Positions 11,838-22,904 of a stretch of 64,000 nucleotides of DNA are shown piece by piece. How positions within the stretch are numbered: the first letter of the stretch is position 1; each line of letters begins with the position of its first letter. The stretch comes from Escallonia rubra (taxonomy: Eukaryota; Streptophyta; Magnoliopsida; Escalloniales; Escalloniaceae), in contig JAVXUO010000277.1 of assembly GCA_033065855.1 (NCBI GenBank), positions 1 to 64,000 on the forward strand. The letters run 5' to 3'. Under the pieces are notes generated by a model that worked only from the letters and a program-made list of their open reading frames with translations, did no database searches and was not told the origin of the DNA. The translations under genes and the position numbers were made by a program.

Positions 11838-12154
11838 TCTTTGTTATTCCTAAACCATAATCCTAGCTTCTCAATTCCAAATCATATTATCTTCAGCCCT
11901 AGTCCACCATCTTTGAATAGGACAGCCTTAAAGATCCCTCTTAAGGTACCTAACTACAACAATACACCATGGGACCTCATCCTGGTATTCCTTAGTAAGC
12001 TCGCCCTCAACCAAGGTTAAGAGATATGTGCTAAAAGCTGGCCCCTTTGGCGAATTGAGATCGCAATTGGGAACTCACAAGTCATTGGGTGCATTTTTCG
12101 TACACTTCTAGTCGCTTCATCATCAATATCCTTAGTCACATCAACACTCTTTTT
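11838..12154 (+). repeat. Direct repeat copy 1 (partner at 13166-13414)
   Basis: 317 bases starting TCTTTGTTATTCCTAAACC and sharing CACCATGGGACCTCATC and ACTCACAAGTCATTGGGT with the partner. The partner lacks about 70 bases found here between the CCTCATC and TTGAGATC landmarks. Both copies lie inside the presumed MULE. Confidence 0.9.
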
Positions 12155-13165
12155 CGAATTATTGCACGAGGATTCTAGTAAGTTAGTTTCACAGTAGTTG
12201 CTATCATGACACCAAAACCAATCTAATACTAGGACTCGATACCTAAATAAGCAACTGAAACTCCAGTGTAATTCCACATCCCTCAACCCTTTTAAGAAAT
12301 TGCAGTCAGTAAAATCAATGTCATGGCAGCTGAGAGCTTCTTTCACAACAAACTTTTTGATGGTTTCATAAGAAATGAAAAGTTTCATAGTTTTGTTAAA
12401 AGTTTGCTGAATCTCACCTCTGAAAATCTAACAGCTTGGCCATGAGAAACTTGCTGTAACTTACATATAATTTCAATAGTTGCTGAGATAACAAACTGTA
12501 TATCACCAATTGTCTATTTGTAGCTAAAAAGTTAAGACTCTACAATGCAGAAAAAGTTTAAAATTTCCTACAAAAACTATGAGAACTTTAAAAAGTTTAA
12601 AATTTCCACAGCAGCTACGTAATAGGGTTGAACTACACCTGGATATATTTGGACAAGAAATCAAGTCTAGAAAAGAAGGAGGAATCACTCACCACTTTAT
12701 CGTCAACCATATAACTGAATTATTCAGCTATGTAAGAGTAGGATTAATATTGTTTTCAGCAGAAACTGAAAAATTAGAAAGAACATGCCACTTGGTTAAC
12801 TACTTCTGAGCAACATGTGCGAGAAAAGAAACAACTTACAATTGGAGATTACTTCAATAAATTAGAGTAACACCTTTTTCTAGCAATGCCTTAGCTTCAC
12901 TAATGACTAATGAGCATAAGAGAACATTTTAAAGCCATTCTAAATCTCAAAATAAGGGTTGACACCCTTTAGTTCCAGAAACCCCACAAAAGTCTCACTC
13001 TAGTACCCAATCGTTCATTCTTGACTCTTAAAGGCCTGAATTCCTTTTTAGTCAACACCGGAGTACCTCGTCACACTTTGCATCAAAAAGTTAACGAATC
13101 CCTCTTAAATGTAGACAAGTTAAGAAATATTTTTTCTTTTCAAAACAGGGCAAAGACAGGACAAG

Positions 13166-13414
13166 TCTTTGTTATTCCTAAACCATAATCCTAGCTTCTC
13201 AATTCCAAATCATATTATCTTGAGCCCTAGCCCACCATCTTTGAATAGGACAGCCTTTAAGATCACTCTTAAGGTACCAAACTACAACAATACACCATGG
13301 GACCTCATCTTGAGATCACAGTTGGGAACTCACAAGTCATTGGGTCAATTTTTTGTACCCTACTGGTCGCTTGGTCATGAATATCCTTAGTCCCACAAGC
13401 ACTCTTTCTCTTTT
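13166..13414 (+). repeat. Direct repeat copy 2 (partner at 11838-12154)
   Basis: 249 bases, highly similar to copy 1, carrying an internal deletion of about 70 bases. The two copies start 1328 bases apart in the same orientation. Confidence 0.9.
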
Positions 13415-14079
13415 ATGATAGCAACACATTGCTATATACTTGAGCTGGAATAGGCATCAATAAGAACAAAAAATAGTTGTGCGAGCCGAAACACGGCTCG
13501 TCTCGAGAACAAATCCTTTCTTTTGCCCTTGGGCATTAAGGAAGGCAGGATGGAAGAGGCATTCCTCAACTCACCAAATTTGACACAATTTCTCAAATTC
13601 AATAAATAACCTTGACAGTAACAATCAATGAAATTGGTGCGAAAAAATAGAAAGGAGAACTCACGTTTCTAAATTGGCTGGAGCGTAGATGTTGCTTGAT
13701 TGGGCCTGTCAAACTTTGCCCTAATCCCAACAGTGAATTAGCTAACGAGCTTGAAATTTTGCTCTAATCCCAGAATTGGGATACCCAGCAATGCGGTTTA
13801 AAGAGAACAGAAGAAAGAAGGAAGAGAGAGAGAAGAAACTCACCTATTGCCAGCTACAGTGTAGAACCGTGACACAGGAGCAAGGGAGGAGAAGAAAGGA
13901 GCAAGGAGGAAGAAGGAAGGAGGACGGAGGACGGAGGAAGGAAGGAATAGTCAAAATGGGTTCAGAGGTTCTCAATTGCGCGCCATTTTTTCTTACCGTT
14001 TCTCCGTCTTTTTTTTTCCTTTTCGGTTTCGGGAGTTTTCTTATATTTTGAGAAAGTATGTAAAAAAAATAATAAAATG

Positions 14080-14226
14080 AAAACGTTCTTTCAAAGCACG
14101 ATTTCTCGGTTGAAATCTCACTTTAGAACCGCGATTTCCAAAAAGGGGTTACTCGGGTAAATAAGTCTCAAAAAGGGGTAAAACGGTAATTAAGTTTGAA
14201 AATTAGGTCATTAAGGGAAAAAACTC
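14080..14226 (+). repeat. Right terminal repeat of the MULE
   Basis: About 147 bases that align with 735-881 in the same orientation. Read inward from 14226 on the minus strand it begins GAGTTTTTTCCCTTAATG. The base after the end, ATTTCGTTC, would be the right copy of a 9 bp target duplication, but its left copy was not found. Confidence 0.6.
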
Positions 14227-14261
14227 ATTTCGTTCTATATATAAACCCCTTCTTCTCTGTG

Positions 14262-16386
14262 TAGTCACCATGCGTGTGCAAAAATTAATAATAAATTAAT
14301 AATATAAATTTTGTAATAAAATTCAAGTTTTACGTATAAATTCTTATTGTCGCATCCAATAAAATAAATCTAATTATAAAAAAATCACACATATCATTAC
14401 AACTACTTATTTACTATTTAAGCTTTTGTTTTGTATCATTTATCGTAGCACACACGTTTTGTTTTGTGTAGAAAAATGAAATAATTTTTATAATATCAAG
14501 TTTGATCTTTTGGATGTATTTTGACTATATTTTTTTAAATAATTTTTAAATTGTTAGATTCAAACATGTCTTAATATTCACATATTTTATTTGAAAAATT
14601 CTTATAATGTCAAGTGTCAACTTATATAAGTGGATAATTATGTAACACCAAAAGAAGTTTTTTCTTTATATATAGTATAGATATAGATAGGGTTAATTAC
14701 ACTTATGTCCCTCAGGTTTAGGTGTAATTACAGTCAAGGACACAAAGTGTCAAAAGGTAACAAACCGTGTCCACAAACGTTAAAAAGATAACACTTATGT
14801 CCAGCCGTTAGGGATCCATCCAAAAAGTGTACTTTTTTTGTGATGTCATCAATACGTATTTTTAAAATGGCAATACTACCCCTATACTGAATAAAAAAAT
14901 ATACAGAATCATTTTTGCTATCAAACCCACGTGTTTTTTTCTCTCTTCTAGTTGTACGGCAACTTTTTAAAAGGGACATACGTGAAAAAACTGGACCGTT
15001 GAGTTTAAATGCAAATCTGAAGAAGCAATGGCTAGTTTTGAAATGAGGCAGCTCATATGAATGCATGAGTTTCAAAATGTTCTCAATTTGTAAATTAGGG
15101 TTTCAAAACCCTAAGCTATCTTAATCCGCAAATTAGGGCTTCAAAATATTCTCAATTTGCAAATTAGGGTTTCCAAACCCTAATTTTCTAAATCTGCAAA
15201 TTAAAGTAGGCGGCAGAGACGGAGCTTAGGGGCATACGCACTCGAGATTGTAATGAACCACTCACGAACCATGAGTTTATGTTCTGCATTTACAATCTGC
15301 ATTCTCATGCCTATGCGTTTCCCCTTCTCCATTAACATGGTTGTGCGGTTTTTGTGTGATTGGGCAATTGGCGGTGGTTGCGGAGACTGGGGGGTCGTGG
15401 GTGGCTGATGGTGCTGGTTGCCGTACGATGGCGTGCATCGATGCCTGGTGGTGGGTCTGCTCCGACAGGGGCCGTGGGCGGGCCGATCTGTGGAAGTGGG
15501 CAGTTGTGGTTGTGCGGTCGTCGGCCGTGGGTGGGCCGATCGATGGGGATGTACATTGGTGTTTGGTTGGTGGCAATCGCCGGTGAAGACTAGTAGTGGC
15601 CGTTGTTGGCCATCTGCCCTCGCCGAAAATGGTGCAAGGCGTCGAGCAGGAGACTGGTGCCTACGGTGGTGGCCCGTTGTTGGGTCTTGGTGGTCTGATC
15701 AGTTGTGTTTGCGTCCAGCGGTGGTGGGGAGACTGGTGCCTACGATGGTAGCCCGTTACTCGGTAGCGGGCAGTGGGCGTGGCAGCCTAGAGTGGGTTGC
15801 CGGTGAAGATGGATGGTGATGGGTGGGAGAGAGAGAGAGAGAGAAAGAGAAAAATGAAAAGACACCGGGGAGAGAGAATGAGAGAGAGAAATTAGAAAAG
15901 AAGAAAGATATTATGTCTCCCACTTCCCGCTTTTGGCTTTCCATTGGCAAATCAGGGATATTATTTTTAATTATGGGCAATAGGGTAATTTTAACCCTTC
16001 CGTTATGTCTTTGTGTATTCCGTTAGGTCCAAGGACATTAGTGCCTATTTTCCAAACTTATGGACACGAGTGTAATTACACCTAAACCTTAGGGACATAG
16101 GTGTAATTAACTCATATAGATATAAAGAGAATGAACATTTTGGTGTAACAACACTTATGATATTACACCTATTTAGAATGCTGACACTTGACACTTTTTT
16201 AGAAATGTGACAGAAATAAACTTAAATAGTAAATAACTATTGATAAGGACATGCTTGATTTTCATAATTTGAATTAACTTTACCGAATGTTATAACAAAC
16301 ACTTATACGCGATGTTTGATTTTTCTAACAAAATTCATATTATAAACTTAGTTTTTGCACGTGCATGGCGTGTACCACGGTGACTT
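14262..16386. mobile_element. Element with long imperfect inverted arms, interrupted by a MULE
   Basis: Left arm about 14262-14680 and right arm about 16386-16123 (reverse complement) share GTCACC, TGCACGTGCAAAAA-like, TATAATATGAATTTTGT-like, AAGTGTCAA and TTATGTAACACCAAAA-like blocks in matching order. The arms are AT-rich and degenerate. No coding capacity is left: the middle is filled by the MULE at 14690-16113. The superfamily is unknown. A sequence at 56590-56680 resembles the inner ends of these arms, suggesting another copy. Confidence 0.6.
14690..16113. mobile_element. Non-autonomous MULE, 1424 bp, perfect 9 bp target duplication
   Basis: Terminal inverted repeats begin GGGTTAATTACAC and, from the other end, GAGTTAATTACACC, and stay similar for about 45 bases (both contain TTTAGGTGTAATTACA). 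The 9 bp direct repeats ATATAGATA flank it exactly at 14681-14689 and 16114-16122. A 9 bp duplication is typical of Mutator-like elements. The interior is patchy: short tandem repeats with AAATTAGGGTTT near 15085-15200, then a GC-rich block at 15340-15810 unlike its AT-rich surroundings. The GC-rich block could be captured host gene sequence (Pack-MULE style), but I recognise no protein in it. Confidence 0.88.
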
Positions 16387-16539
16387 GTTATGCTTAGTTT
16401 TAAAGCATGAATATTTCCACTTTAGTGGTGTGTGGCACTCGGGGTAGCGGTTCTAGATAGTATGAATATAATCATATCTGCCAATGGGTGTTGCACTTTT
16501 GACTGATGCCACGACTGCAGCACCCACTAGCAGAGGCAC

Positions 16540-16901
16540 TGTAACATTCGATACTTTGGGAGCTACTTAAAATAATTATCGGTGATCCGAAAAATAAACG
16601 GGCATTAATTCTGAGCAATGCTCGAGTATTGTAAGAGAAAGTTTGAGCTACGGGATTCGTGGAAAGGAGCTACACGACTACAGTCGTGTATTTTGTTGTA
16701 AATGTATATGTTGTTTAAGGACTTGAAAGTCTTCCGCTACAGTATGATGTATGTTTTTAAGATTATTTTGTAAGGATGCAATTTGGAGCGTCTATTAATG
16801 ATGTATGAAAGTGTACTTGCTCTGTATTCTGCACAGGGTTGTGATTATGATTATGGTCGATAACTCAGCCCGATACTGTCACCAGGGTTGAGGGTGTCGC
16901 A
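16540..16901 (+). repeat. 5' LTR of a decayed Ty3/gypsy element
   Basis: Begins TGTAACATTCG and ends GGGTGTCGCA, i.e. TG...CA, 362 bases, and is followed at once by a primer site. The matching 3' LTR was not found; the element is interrupted by the Tat-like insertion at 18933. Confidence 0.6.
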
Positions 16902-16919
16902 AGTTAGTATCAGAGCTTA
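16902..16919 (+). other. Primer binding site, initiator-Met tRNA type
   Basis: AGTTAGTATCAGAGCTTA differs by one or two bases from the usual plant core TGGTATCAGAGC used for initiator methionine tRNA priming. Its position directly after the LTR end supports the LTR call. Confidence 0.65.
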
Positions 16920-17099
16920 GGCACATGATTCTGTAGACTTTAGAAGTGTCTAATTGAACGCCTAAGTTGTCAATGAGAGAAGTAGAAGAAGAATTTTAAT
17001 AATTTGGTTGAACTATGGTGATGGTTGAGATATGCGGGCGGGGGTTGGCTAAGGTGTATATATTATGACCTCAGCATTTCTGCTATTGCTGTAGGGAAT

Positions 17100-18928
17100 G
17101 TAAGAGAAACTGGTTGATTTGGATTTGGAGGGGTGGTTTGATGATGATAAGGTTGCGGTGTTGGATCCCAAAAAGGACCCAAAGGAGGTTATAGATAAGA
17201 TGGAATTAGAGTTGAAAGAACAGATGAAGGTCCAGTAGGAAGTAAATTAAAGGGACCTATAGGGAAGATGGACGAGGTTGAACACTTTTATTGTGTAAAA
17301 CGTGAACGAAGGAATGAGGAGCCGCAAGTGAGAATGAGTAAGAACTTTTGGAAGAGAAAGTACTTCCGAGTGATGGGAAAAAACGGACCAATCGACAAGT
17401 CAATTCAAGTCCCTAACTAGCGTTATTAATAAAACAATAGAGAGGGTGAAAGTTGAATGTGAGGACAAGAAGTAAGTATCGAATTAGATATTAATAGAGA
17501 CGATGGACTCTAGTACGTGGTTCATCGAAAAAAATATAGGGCAGGTTGTTCGTGATTGCCCGCCTGATAGGGCTATACCTGAAGACGAGTAACAATTGAT
17601 TCTAAGAGAGTGTCATTGAAGCCTGGAACTGTTGAAGGAGTATTATGACTTATTCGAGATTGACGGGTGTACGAGTGAGGTCGAGTCCCAATTTGTAATC
17701 GAACCCGAAGTTGTTATTGAGGAGGAAGATGGTGATGCGGAACTAGTATCATTCAAATACTTCATAGAAAGAGGTCGTGTAATGATGAAAACCATTAGCT
17801 ATTTGAGCATGAAATTTGTTATTATGGTGCACAATTTTGAAATCGTGCTACTCTTTCCTCGAAAGGTGAGAGAGGTCCCTCTCGTAATCTTAAAATTATG
17901 TTACTCTTTCCTCGGAAAGATGAGAGAGATTCCCAATCCAGAAGGACCTTCAACATACGTGATTTTAATGAATGTCGAGGATGTAAGAGGAAGGAACAAT
18001 AAGGGAGCTGCATTAGGTCAAGAACATCTTAAGAAAGAGCTAGTGGGACTTCTACAAAAGGTTATAGAAGCTCCAATGGTACAACAGATGCCTACTGCTG
18101 CGACAGTTCCAGTAGAAGAAAGAAAAGAATGTAGATCTCAAAACTTTCAAGAAGCCCGCCCGAAAGGAGTCTCATGGGAGAGAAATTGTCCAATATAGAC
18201 AATTCGTGGATTTCAGAGATGGAGAAGGAATTTGAGGTAACAAGATGGGGAAAACGTCAAAAAGATGATATTCGCCAGTCATATGTACAAGAGGAGCTAC
18301 AAGTTGGTCAGAACGGGCAAAAACAAATTGAGGAGAGTAGCATATTTGGCCTGCATTACCTGGAATAGGTGCAGGTAACATGTTGATGATAAGTAATTTC
18401 TGCTCAAATTGTAGAGTAAGTTGGAGCTGGTTTTCTCGTGCTAAGGTAGAAGGATAAAAAGATAGAAAAAAATATATAGCAGGGAATTTGGTAAGTTAGC
18501 CTATTCTGCCCTCGTCAAGTGGTGACAAAGGATTGAAAGGTGAAACAAATTGAGAGGATTTGAAAATAATCCTTAAAAAGACAAGTAACGAAGTTCCTAT
18601 AGGGAATTGCCACTCAAGTAGTAGAGAAACCGTGTGATGAAGGTAGAGAATAAAGAGGTCTGGGAGGAAAGAAGAGAGCATGCACATAAAAGAGATAGTT
18701 AGAATCCAGGATCGAAACTGGAAAAGTGGAAAGAAATGTAAGAAGAGAGTAGATGAAGAATAGTCAGGACAAAGTTTAGGACAAAGAAGAGAGGAGATAG
18801 AAAGTGTAGATGGTGCGGATTGAGGCACGAGAGTGCGGACTATGCTAAGACAATTAAAGCATGTCTTACATACGGGAGTAAGCCAATGAGCTAATGTGCA
18901 AGATGAATCGAATGGGCTATATCAAATG
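17100..18928 (+). pseudogene. Ty3/gypsy gag remnant
   Basis: Decayed gag on the plus strand. A readable block at about 18195-18366 (WISEMEKEFEVTRWGKRQ) fits the gag core pattern 'WI..IE..F...RC....K'. At 18802-18900 a CCHC-like zone reads KCRWCGLRHESADYAK, with Tyr in place of the last zinc-binding Cys. The frame is broken by stops and shifts. The longest open piece (17632-18198) contains a tandem copy of about 60 bases near 17838-17930. No protease or polymerase follows because the Tat-like element starts at 18933. Sense strand agrees with the LTR and primer site. Confidence 0.6.
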
Positions 18929-19675
18929 CTAATGCCAAGGAAAGTGGGTTCGTACCTATGTGGCGGTGCCACAAGGAATGCAGTCAGAGTCAGATGCCAA
19001 GTATGTTGATGTGAGACACAGCAAGGGTGGAACAAGGGCAGAGACCAAGGGCTTCCCAGACAAAGCTTGAGGGTGGCAGTGTTGCGAAGGCGATAGCGCA
19101 GGATGAATACACGACGACAGTCACAGTCCGATGCTTAGGTCCAGAGTCAGGGTCATGTATGTTTCTCTCTCTAGGATTCTAGAGTGAGAAAGTGAAAATG
19201 TTCTGAAAATGTCCAACCCTAATGTTCCATTTCAAATGAATTCTTGTGCCGGAGCACTCGGAGCGCGTCAATGTAGCATCCCGGAGGAGCCGACTGGCCG
19301 AGGTAGCATCCTGGAGGAGTCGTCTACCTGGCAGAAGGTGAGTTGAGGAGCTCCATGGCGGAGATAATGTCCTGGAGGAGTCGCCTATCCCCACAGGATG
19401 TTGCACACTCCGGAGAGAGGGTCGAAGTATGTTCCACGACCAAGGCAAGGTGCGCATGGTGTGGTGAATGAGTGTGGTGCCCAGGGGGCATGTAACATGA
19501 TTGTGGCACATGGGTGCGATGAAGTGAGTAAGGTGCCGGGGGGCACGTCTGTGTTAGTGGCGCGGCGCATGGGCGCGACGGAGTGCGTATGGTGCCGGGG
19601 GCATGGTAGTGTGACAGAGAGCCTGGGGGCATGGCTGTATCAGCAGCGCAGCGGAGTGTTGAAGTGCGGCGCCCG

Positions 19676-20035
19676 GAAGCCGGCGACGGGGGTCGCGGAG
19701 TTGTGTACGGGCGACGGGGGTCGCGGATTTGTGTACGGGCGACAGGGTCGCGGAGTTGTGTACGGGCGACGGGGGTCGCGTAGTTGTGTACGGGCGACGG
19801 GGTCGCGGAGTTGTGTCCGGGCGACGGGGTCGCGGAGTTGTGTACGGGCGATGGGGGTCGCGGAGTTGTGTACGGGCGACGGGGTCGCGGAGTTGTGTCC
19901 GGGCGACGAGGGTCGCGGAGTTGGTTCCGGGCGACGGAGTTGTGTCCGGGCGACGGGGTCGCGGAGTTGTGTCTGGGCGACGGGGGTCGCGGAGTTGTGT
20001 CCGGGCGATGGGGTCGCGGAGTTGTGTATGGTCCC
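19676..20035. repeat. 27-28 bp GC-rich minisatellite, about 13 units
   Basis: The unit reads GACGGGGTCGCGGAGTTGTG then TCCGGGC or TACGGGC, in 27 and 28 base versions. I count about 13 units, one of them shortened. The same array in the other LTR (about 26006-26140) has 5 units. The array creates long open frames in several phases that are repeat artefacts. Confidence 0.95.
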
Positions 20036-20111
20036 TTGAAAATAAATGAAAGTGTTAAGTGTGGAGACCAAAGGCCAACCAATAGGGGAAGTCCAAGGCC
20101 AACCCTTAGGG

Positions 20112-20300
20112 GGAGGCCAAGGCCAACGCCAAGGGAAGGCCGAGGCCGAGGCCGACCCCAAGGGGAAGGCCGAGGCCGAGGCCGACCCCAAGGGGAAGGC
20201 CGAGGCCGAGGCCGACCCCAAGGGGAAGGCCGAGGCCGAGGCCTACCCCAAGGGGAAAGCCAAGGCCGAGGCCGACCCCAAGGGGAAGGCCAAAGCCAAC
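20112..20300. repeat. 30 bp minisatellite (GGCCGAGGCCGAGGCCGACC), about 5-6 units
   Basis: The unit is AAGGCCGAGGCCGAGGCCGA plus CCCCAAGGGG. Five full units and a partial one occur here against two plus a partial in the other LTR (26240-26310). It follows the 27 bp array in both LTRs. Confidence 0.95.
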
Positions 20301-20412
20301 TTCCTTGGGCAAGTGTCATGGTGCGCCGATGGGCGACATGAGAAGGTCGAAGCGTGATGCGGCGTCGTACAAGGATAAGTTTCTTAGTGACGAAGTCACG
20401 TCACGAAAGTGA

Positions 20413-22904
20413 GCGTCAATGCATGATGATGATGATGAAGAGTAGGTGGCTCGAGCCACCTCGTACACCACCTACGAAAGCTTGGAATGCTTGGGGGTTG
20501 AGACAAAGGCACGATGATAGGGCGCAGGGGCGCGAGCATGTAAACGGCGCCCGGGCGACGGACGATGAATGTCGCGGAGACGTCACCCGGGCGATGGGCG
20601 ACAAGCGTCGCAGAGATGACCCAGGGGCGCTGGCGTAGGGGGTCGCGGAGACGACGCACGGGCGCTGGCGACGGGGGTCACAGAGACGACGCACGGCGCT
20701 GGCGACGGGGGTCGCAGAGACGACGCACGAGCGCTGGCGACGGCGGTCGCGGAGACGACGCCTGGGCGACAGACGACGAGCGTCGAACAAATAGTAGAAG
20801 TAAGTGGTTCGAGCTACCTCGCGCACCACCTAACAAGGATGTTGATGTCGGAAGATGTCGTCACACGGGACGTGATCAAATTTGCAAAAAACATTTCTAA
20901 GTGGAAAAATGTATGAAATGTGTAGGGGCGCGATGAAGGCGCGATCGGGAGTCGCGATGCGGGGGTAGTCCAAGACGGGCGTGGGGGCGCGGGCAAGGCA
21001 AGGCGGTCAATGTTGCAAAAAAAAATTTTGAAGTACTGGCCTTGGATGTCGGCCATGATGTGAAGGTGGGAAGGTCGAAGGTGGCGGGGTGGACTTGGGT
21101 GTTGTGACGGAAGGGAAAGGTTGGACGCGAGGCGCGCTTTGGTTGTCATGATGAGTTTTTTTTTTGTGCATGCTTGTGAGGATGATGGTTGGTGATGGTT
21201 GTCGGCCGTTGGGTGAATGTGTGCGGGCCGAAGGTGGTGAAGGGAAAGAAGAGGTGGAGAGGTTCTTGAAGGTGATGGCCATGGCTTTGGGAAAGCCAAA
21301 ATGGGTGGCCTTGATGGTGGCCAAATGTGAAGGGGGGGGGGGGGGGATGAAGGCCGAAGGCCGAAGGTTGAAGATGGGGAGGGGTCGGCCTAGGGAAGGG
21401 GTTGAGGAGGTCGAGGCCGAGGGGAGAGAGGGAGGGGTGGCCGAGGCCAAGCTTGGGGAGAAGGAGAGGGGGAAAGTGAAGGATGGGGAATGGGAGGTGG
21501 GCCGAGGCCGAGGCCGAGGGGGTAGAGGGAGGGGAAGATGGAGGGGAAGGAAGGGGGAAGAAGGGGGCGGTGGCGGCGGCGGGGTGCTGCGGGTGGCCGA
21601 GATGCGGGGGAGAGAAGAGAGGGAGGTAGGGGTGAGGCCGAGGGGTCGTCGGCGAGAAGGCGAAGTCGGCCGGGGAGCTGAGCGGTTAGAGGCCGAGGCC
21701 GAAAGGTGGCGGCGCCAATGGGGGCTGCGGCGGCGTATAAGGGAAAGAGAAAGAGATGAGAGAAAATTAGGTTTAGGGTTTTCTGATAGGGACGCGGGTC
21801 GGGTTAGGGTCGGATGTGGTTTTGGGTGGGTCGGGCTGGCACAGAGAGAGAATGGTCGTGCGGGTTGGTCGGTTCTGCCCGCCCGAATGGATTTGGATTT
21901 TGGATTAAATAAGTAAATAATAATATATAATTAAAAAAAAATCAGCACTAAAGAGGGAGCCCCCAATGAAAATTTTCACAATGCACAAGATGAGAATGAG
22001 AGGAGTGGGATGGGAGAAGAATGAAAACATTTTCCATAAGAGAGAGAAAATTATGTATGAAGTGGGAAGAAGTATGGTGAGGGAAGAGAGGAAAGAGTGA
22101 GGGGGAGTGATGAGAGCATGAATGTGGGGAGTAGTGGGGAAGATGAAAAACTTGAAATTTTTTCTAAGTGTTGAATTTTATTTTTTTTTGAGTTTGGTCA
22201 AGGATGCTAAGGGGAGGCCGTTGAGGGTGGTCATCGATGACCGGTTGCGAGAAAAAAAATGAAATTTGTTTTTTCTAATTGTTGGGCTGAGACAAGGATG
22301 CCGAGGGAGACCACTGAGGATGATCATCGATGACCGGTTGCGAAAAAAAATGAATTTTTTTCTAAGTGTCAAGAAAAGTAAACGAAGGATGATGATGCGA
22401 CCGCAATAGCGCGGCTGAAGCCACCCCGCGCACCACGTACCAAGTAGTTGCAAAGTGAGGCCGAAGGGATTTGGAAGGGGTGAAGCCCCCAAGGGAGTGG
22501 GTGATGGCATGAAGGGTGACGTCAATAGACTTATGTAAGAGCAATGTAGCTTGAAAATTTTCTAAGTCTGGAAAATGTAACTTCATTAATAACGAAGGAT
22601 AGGCAGCATGCCTTGATACATGGGTATGACGTACATGGAAACTTGCAAAATGAACGAAAAAATTACAAGTGTGGAAAATGCACTAAGGCATGCCAAGGCT
22701 TGGTCGGGTGGGTCATATGTCCCGTCCCGTATTTAGAGTTTGAGCTCTCCGGACGCAAACTTGTCGGCGAAGACAAACTTGAGGCCCCTGTACCACTTTA
22801 GGCCGTGACCAACCTTCGAGGAGAGTTCTAACAGTCTTCAAGTCACACGGGTATTCCGGGGCAGGCATTGGATGTCCTCTCTTATCAGGGCGCCCGTCCG
22901 TTCC
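20413..22904. other. Internal non-coding region of the Tat-like element
   Basis: GC-rich and repetitive, with no recognisable protein. It contains about five units of a 31-35 base repeat at 20560-20790 (GGTCGCGGAGACGACGC), three scattered copies of a GTGGCTCGAGCCACCTCG-like block (20447, 20809, 22421), a purine-rich tract at 21190-21740, and two copies of about 110 bases at 22190-22350 that include CATCGATGACCGGTTGCGA. At 22700-22900 the minus strand keeps a gag-tail-like stretch (PEYPCDLKTVRTLLEGW) in a frame downstream of the last gag stop. Confidence 0.6.

Larger units (their letters stand above)
11297..14079. other. 5' region of the MULE transposase gene
   Basis: No coding sequence is recognised in this 2.8 kb. 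It lies upstream of the minus-strand transposase start and should hold its promoter and leader. On the minus strand 13960-13776 is strongly pyrimidine-rich, as plant 5' leaders often are, and is bounded by possible splice donors (GTGAGTTT near 13850, GTGAGTTC near 13660). A pair of direct repeats is annotated separately. A MURB-like second gene was looked for and not seen. Confidence 0.4.
945..14226 (-). mobile_element. Probable autonomous MULE carrying transposase plus PMD gene
   Basis: The right end is supported: 14080-14226 matches the end at 735-881 and finishes in GGGAAAAAACTC. Inside lie the intact transposase and PMD genes, both minus strand. The left end is not fixed. The inverted arm at 948-1300 resembles the inner part of such termini, but the outer left terminus and a 9-11 bp target duplication were not found. 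Treat the left limit as tentative. MULEs carrying PMD sequence are known in plants, so the association is expected in kind. Confidence 0.5.
18933..20412 (-). repeat. 3' LTR of the Tat-like element
   Basis: Similar to 24463-26428 over its length but lacks about 770 bases present in the other copy (between GAATTCT at about 19240 and the GTGCCGGAGCACTC block). The missing part holds the TATA box and G-box seen in the 5' LTR. It carries larger minisatellite arrays than its partner. Confidence 0.85.

Noticed and set aside
11297-12388. Small minus-strand frames (11623-11826, 12017-12388) as a second MULE gene
   Set aside because: No resemblance to MURB or any known domain, and one overlaps the duplicated segment.
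15085-15200. AAATTAGGGTTT motifs resembling plant telomere repeat (TTTAGGG)
   Set aside because: The motifs are isolated within units of about 57 bases and are not head-to-tail heptamers, so no interstitial telomere array is present.
15277-15819. Overlapping open frames of 74-133 codons on both strands
   Set aside because: They are frames of one GC-rich block within the MULE, without family resemblance. Noted only as a possible captured fragment.
19676-20035. Regular 27-28 base repeats that could look like a CRISPR array
   Set aside because: There are no spacers between units, and the context is a plant LTR retrotransposon. It is a minisatellite.
19324-20319. Long open frames on both strands (up to 331 codons) over the LTR minisatellites
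   Set aside because: The repeat unit lengths and GC content keep several frames open at once. The predicted proteins are pure repeats with no domain, so I treat them as artefacts.
21164-21916. 250-codon plus-strand open frame rich in Gly, Arg and Glu
   Set aside because: It lies in a purine-rich, GC-rich part of the Tat-like interior. Composition alone explains the frame, and the element reads on the minus strand.
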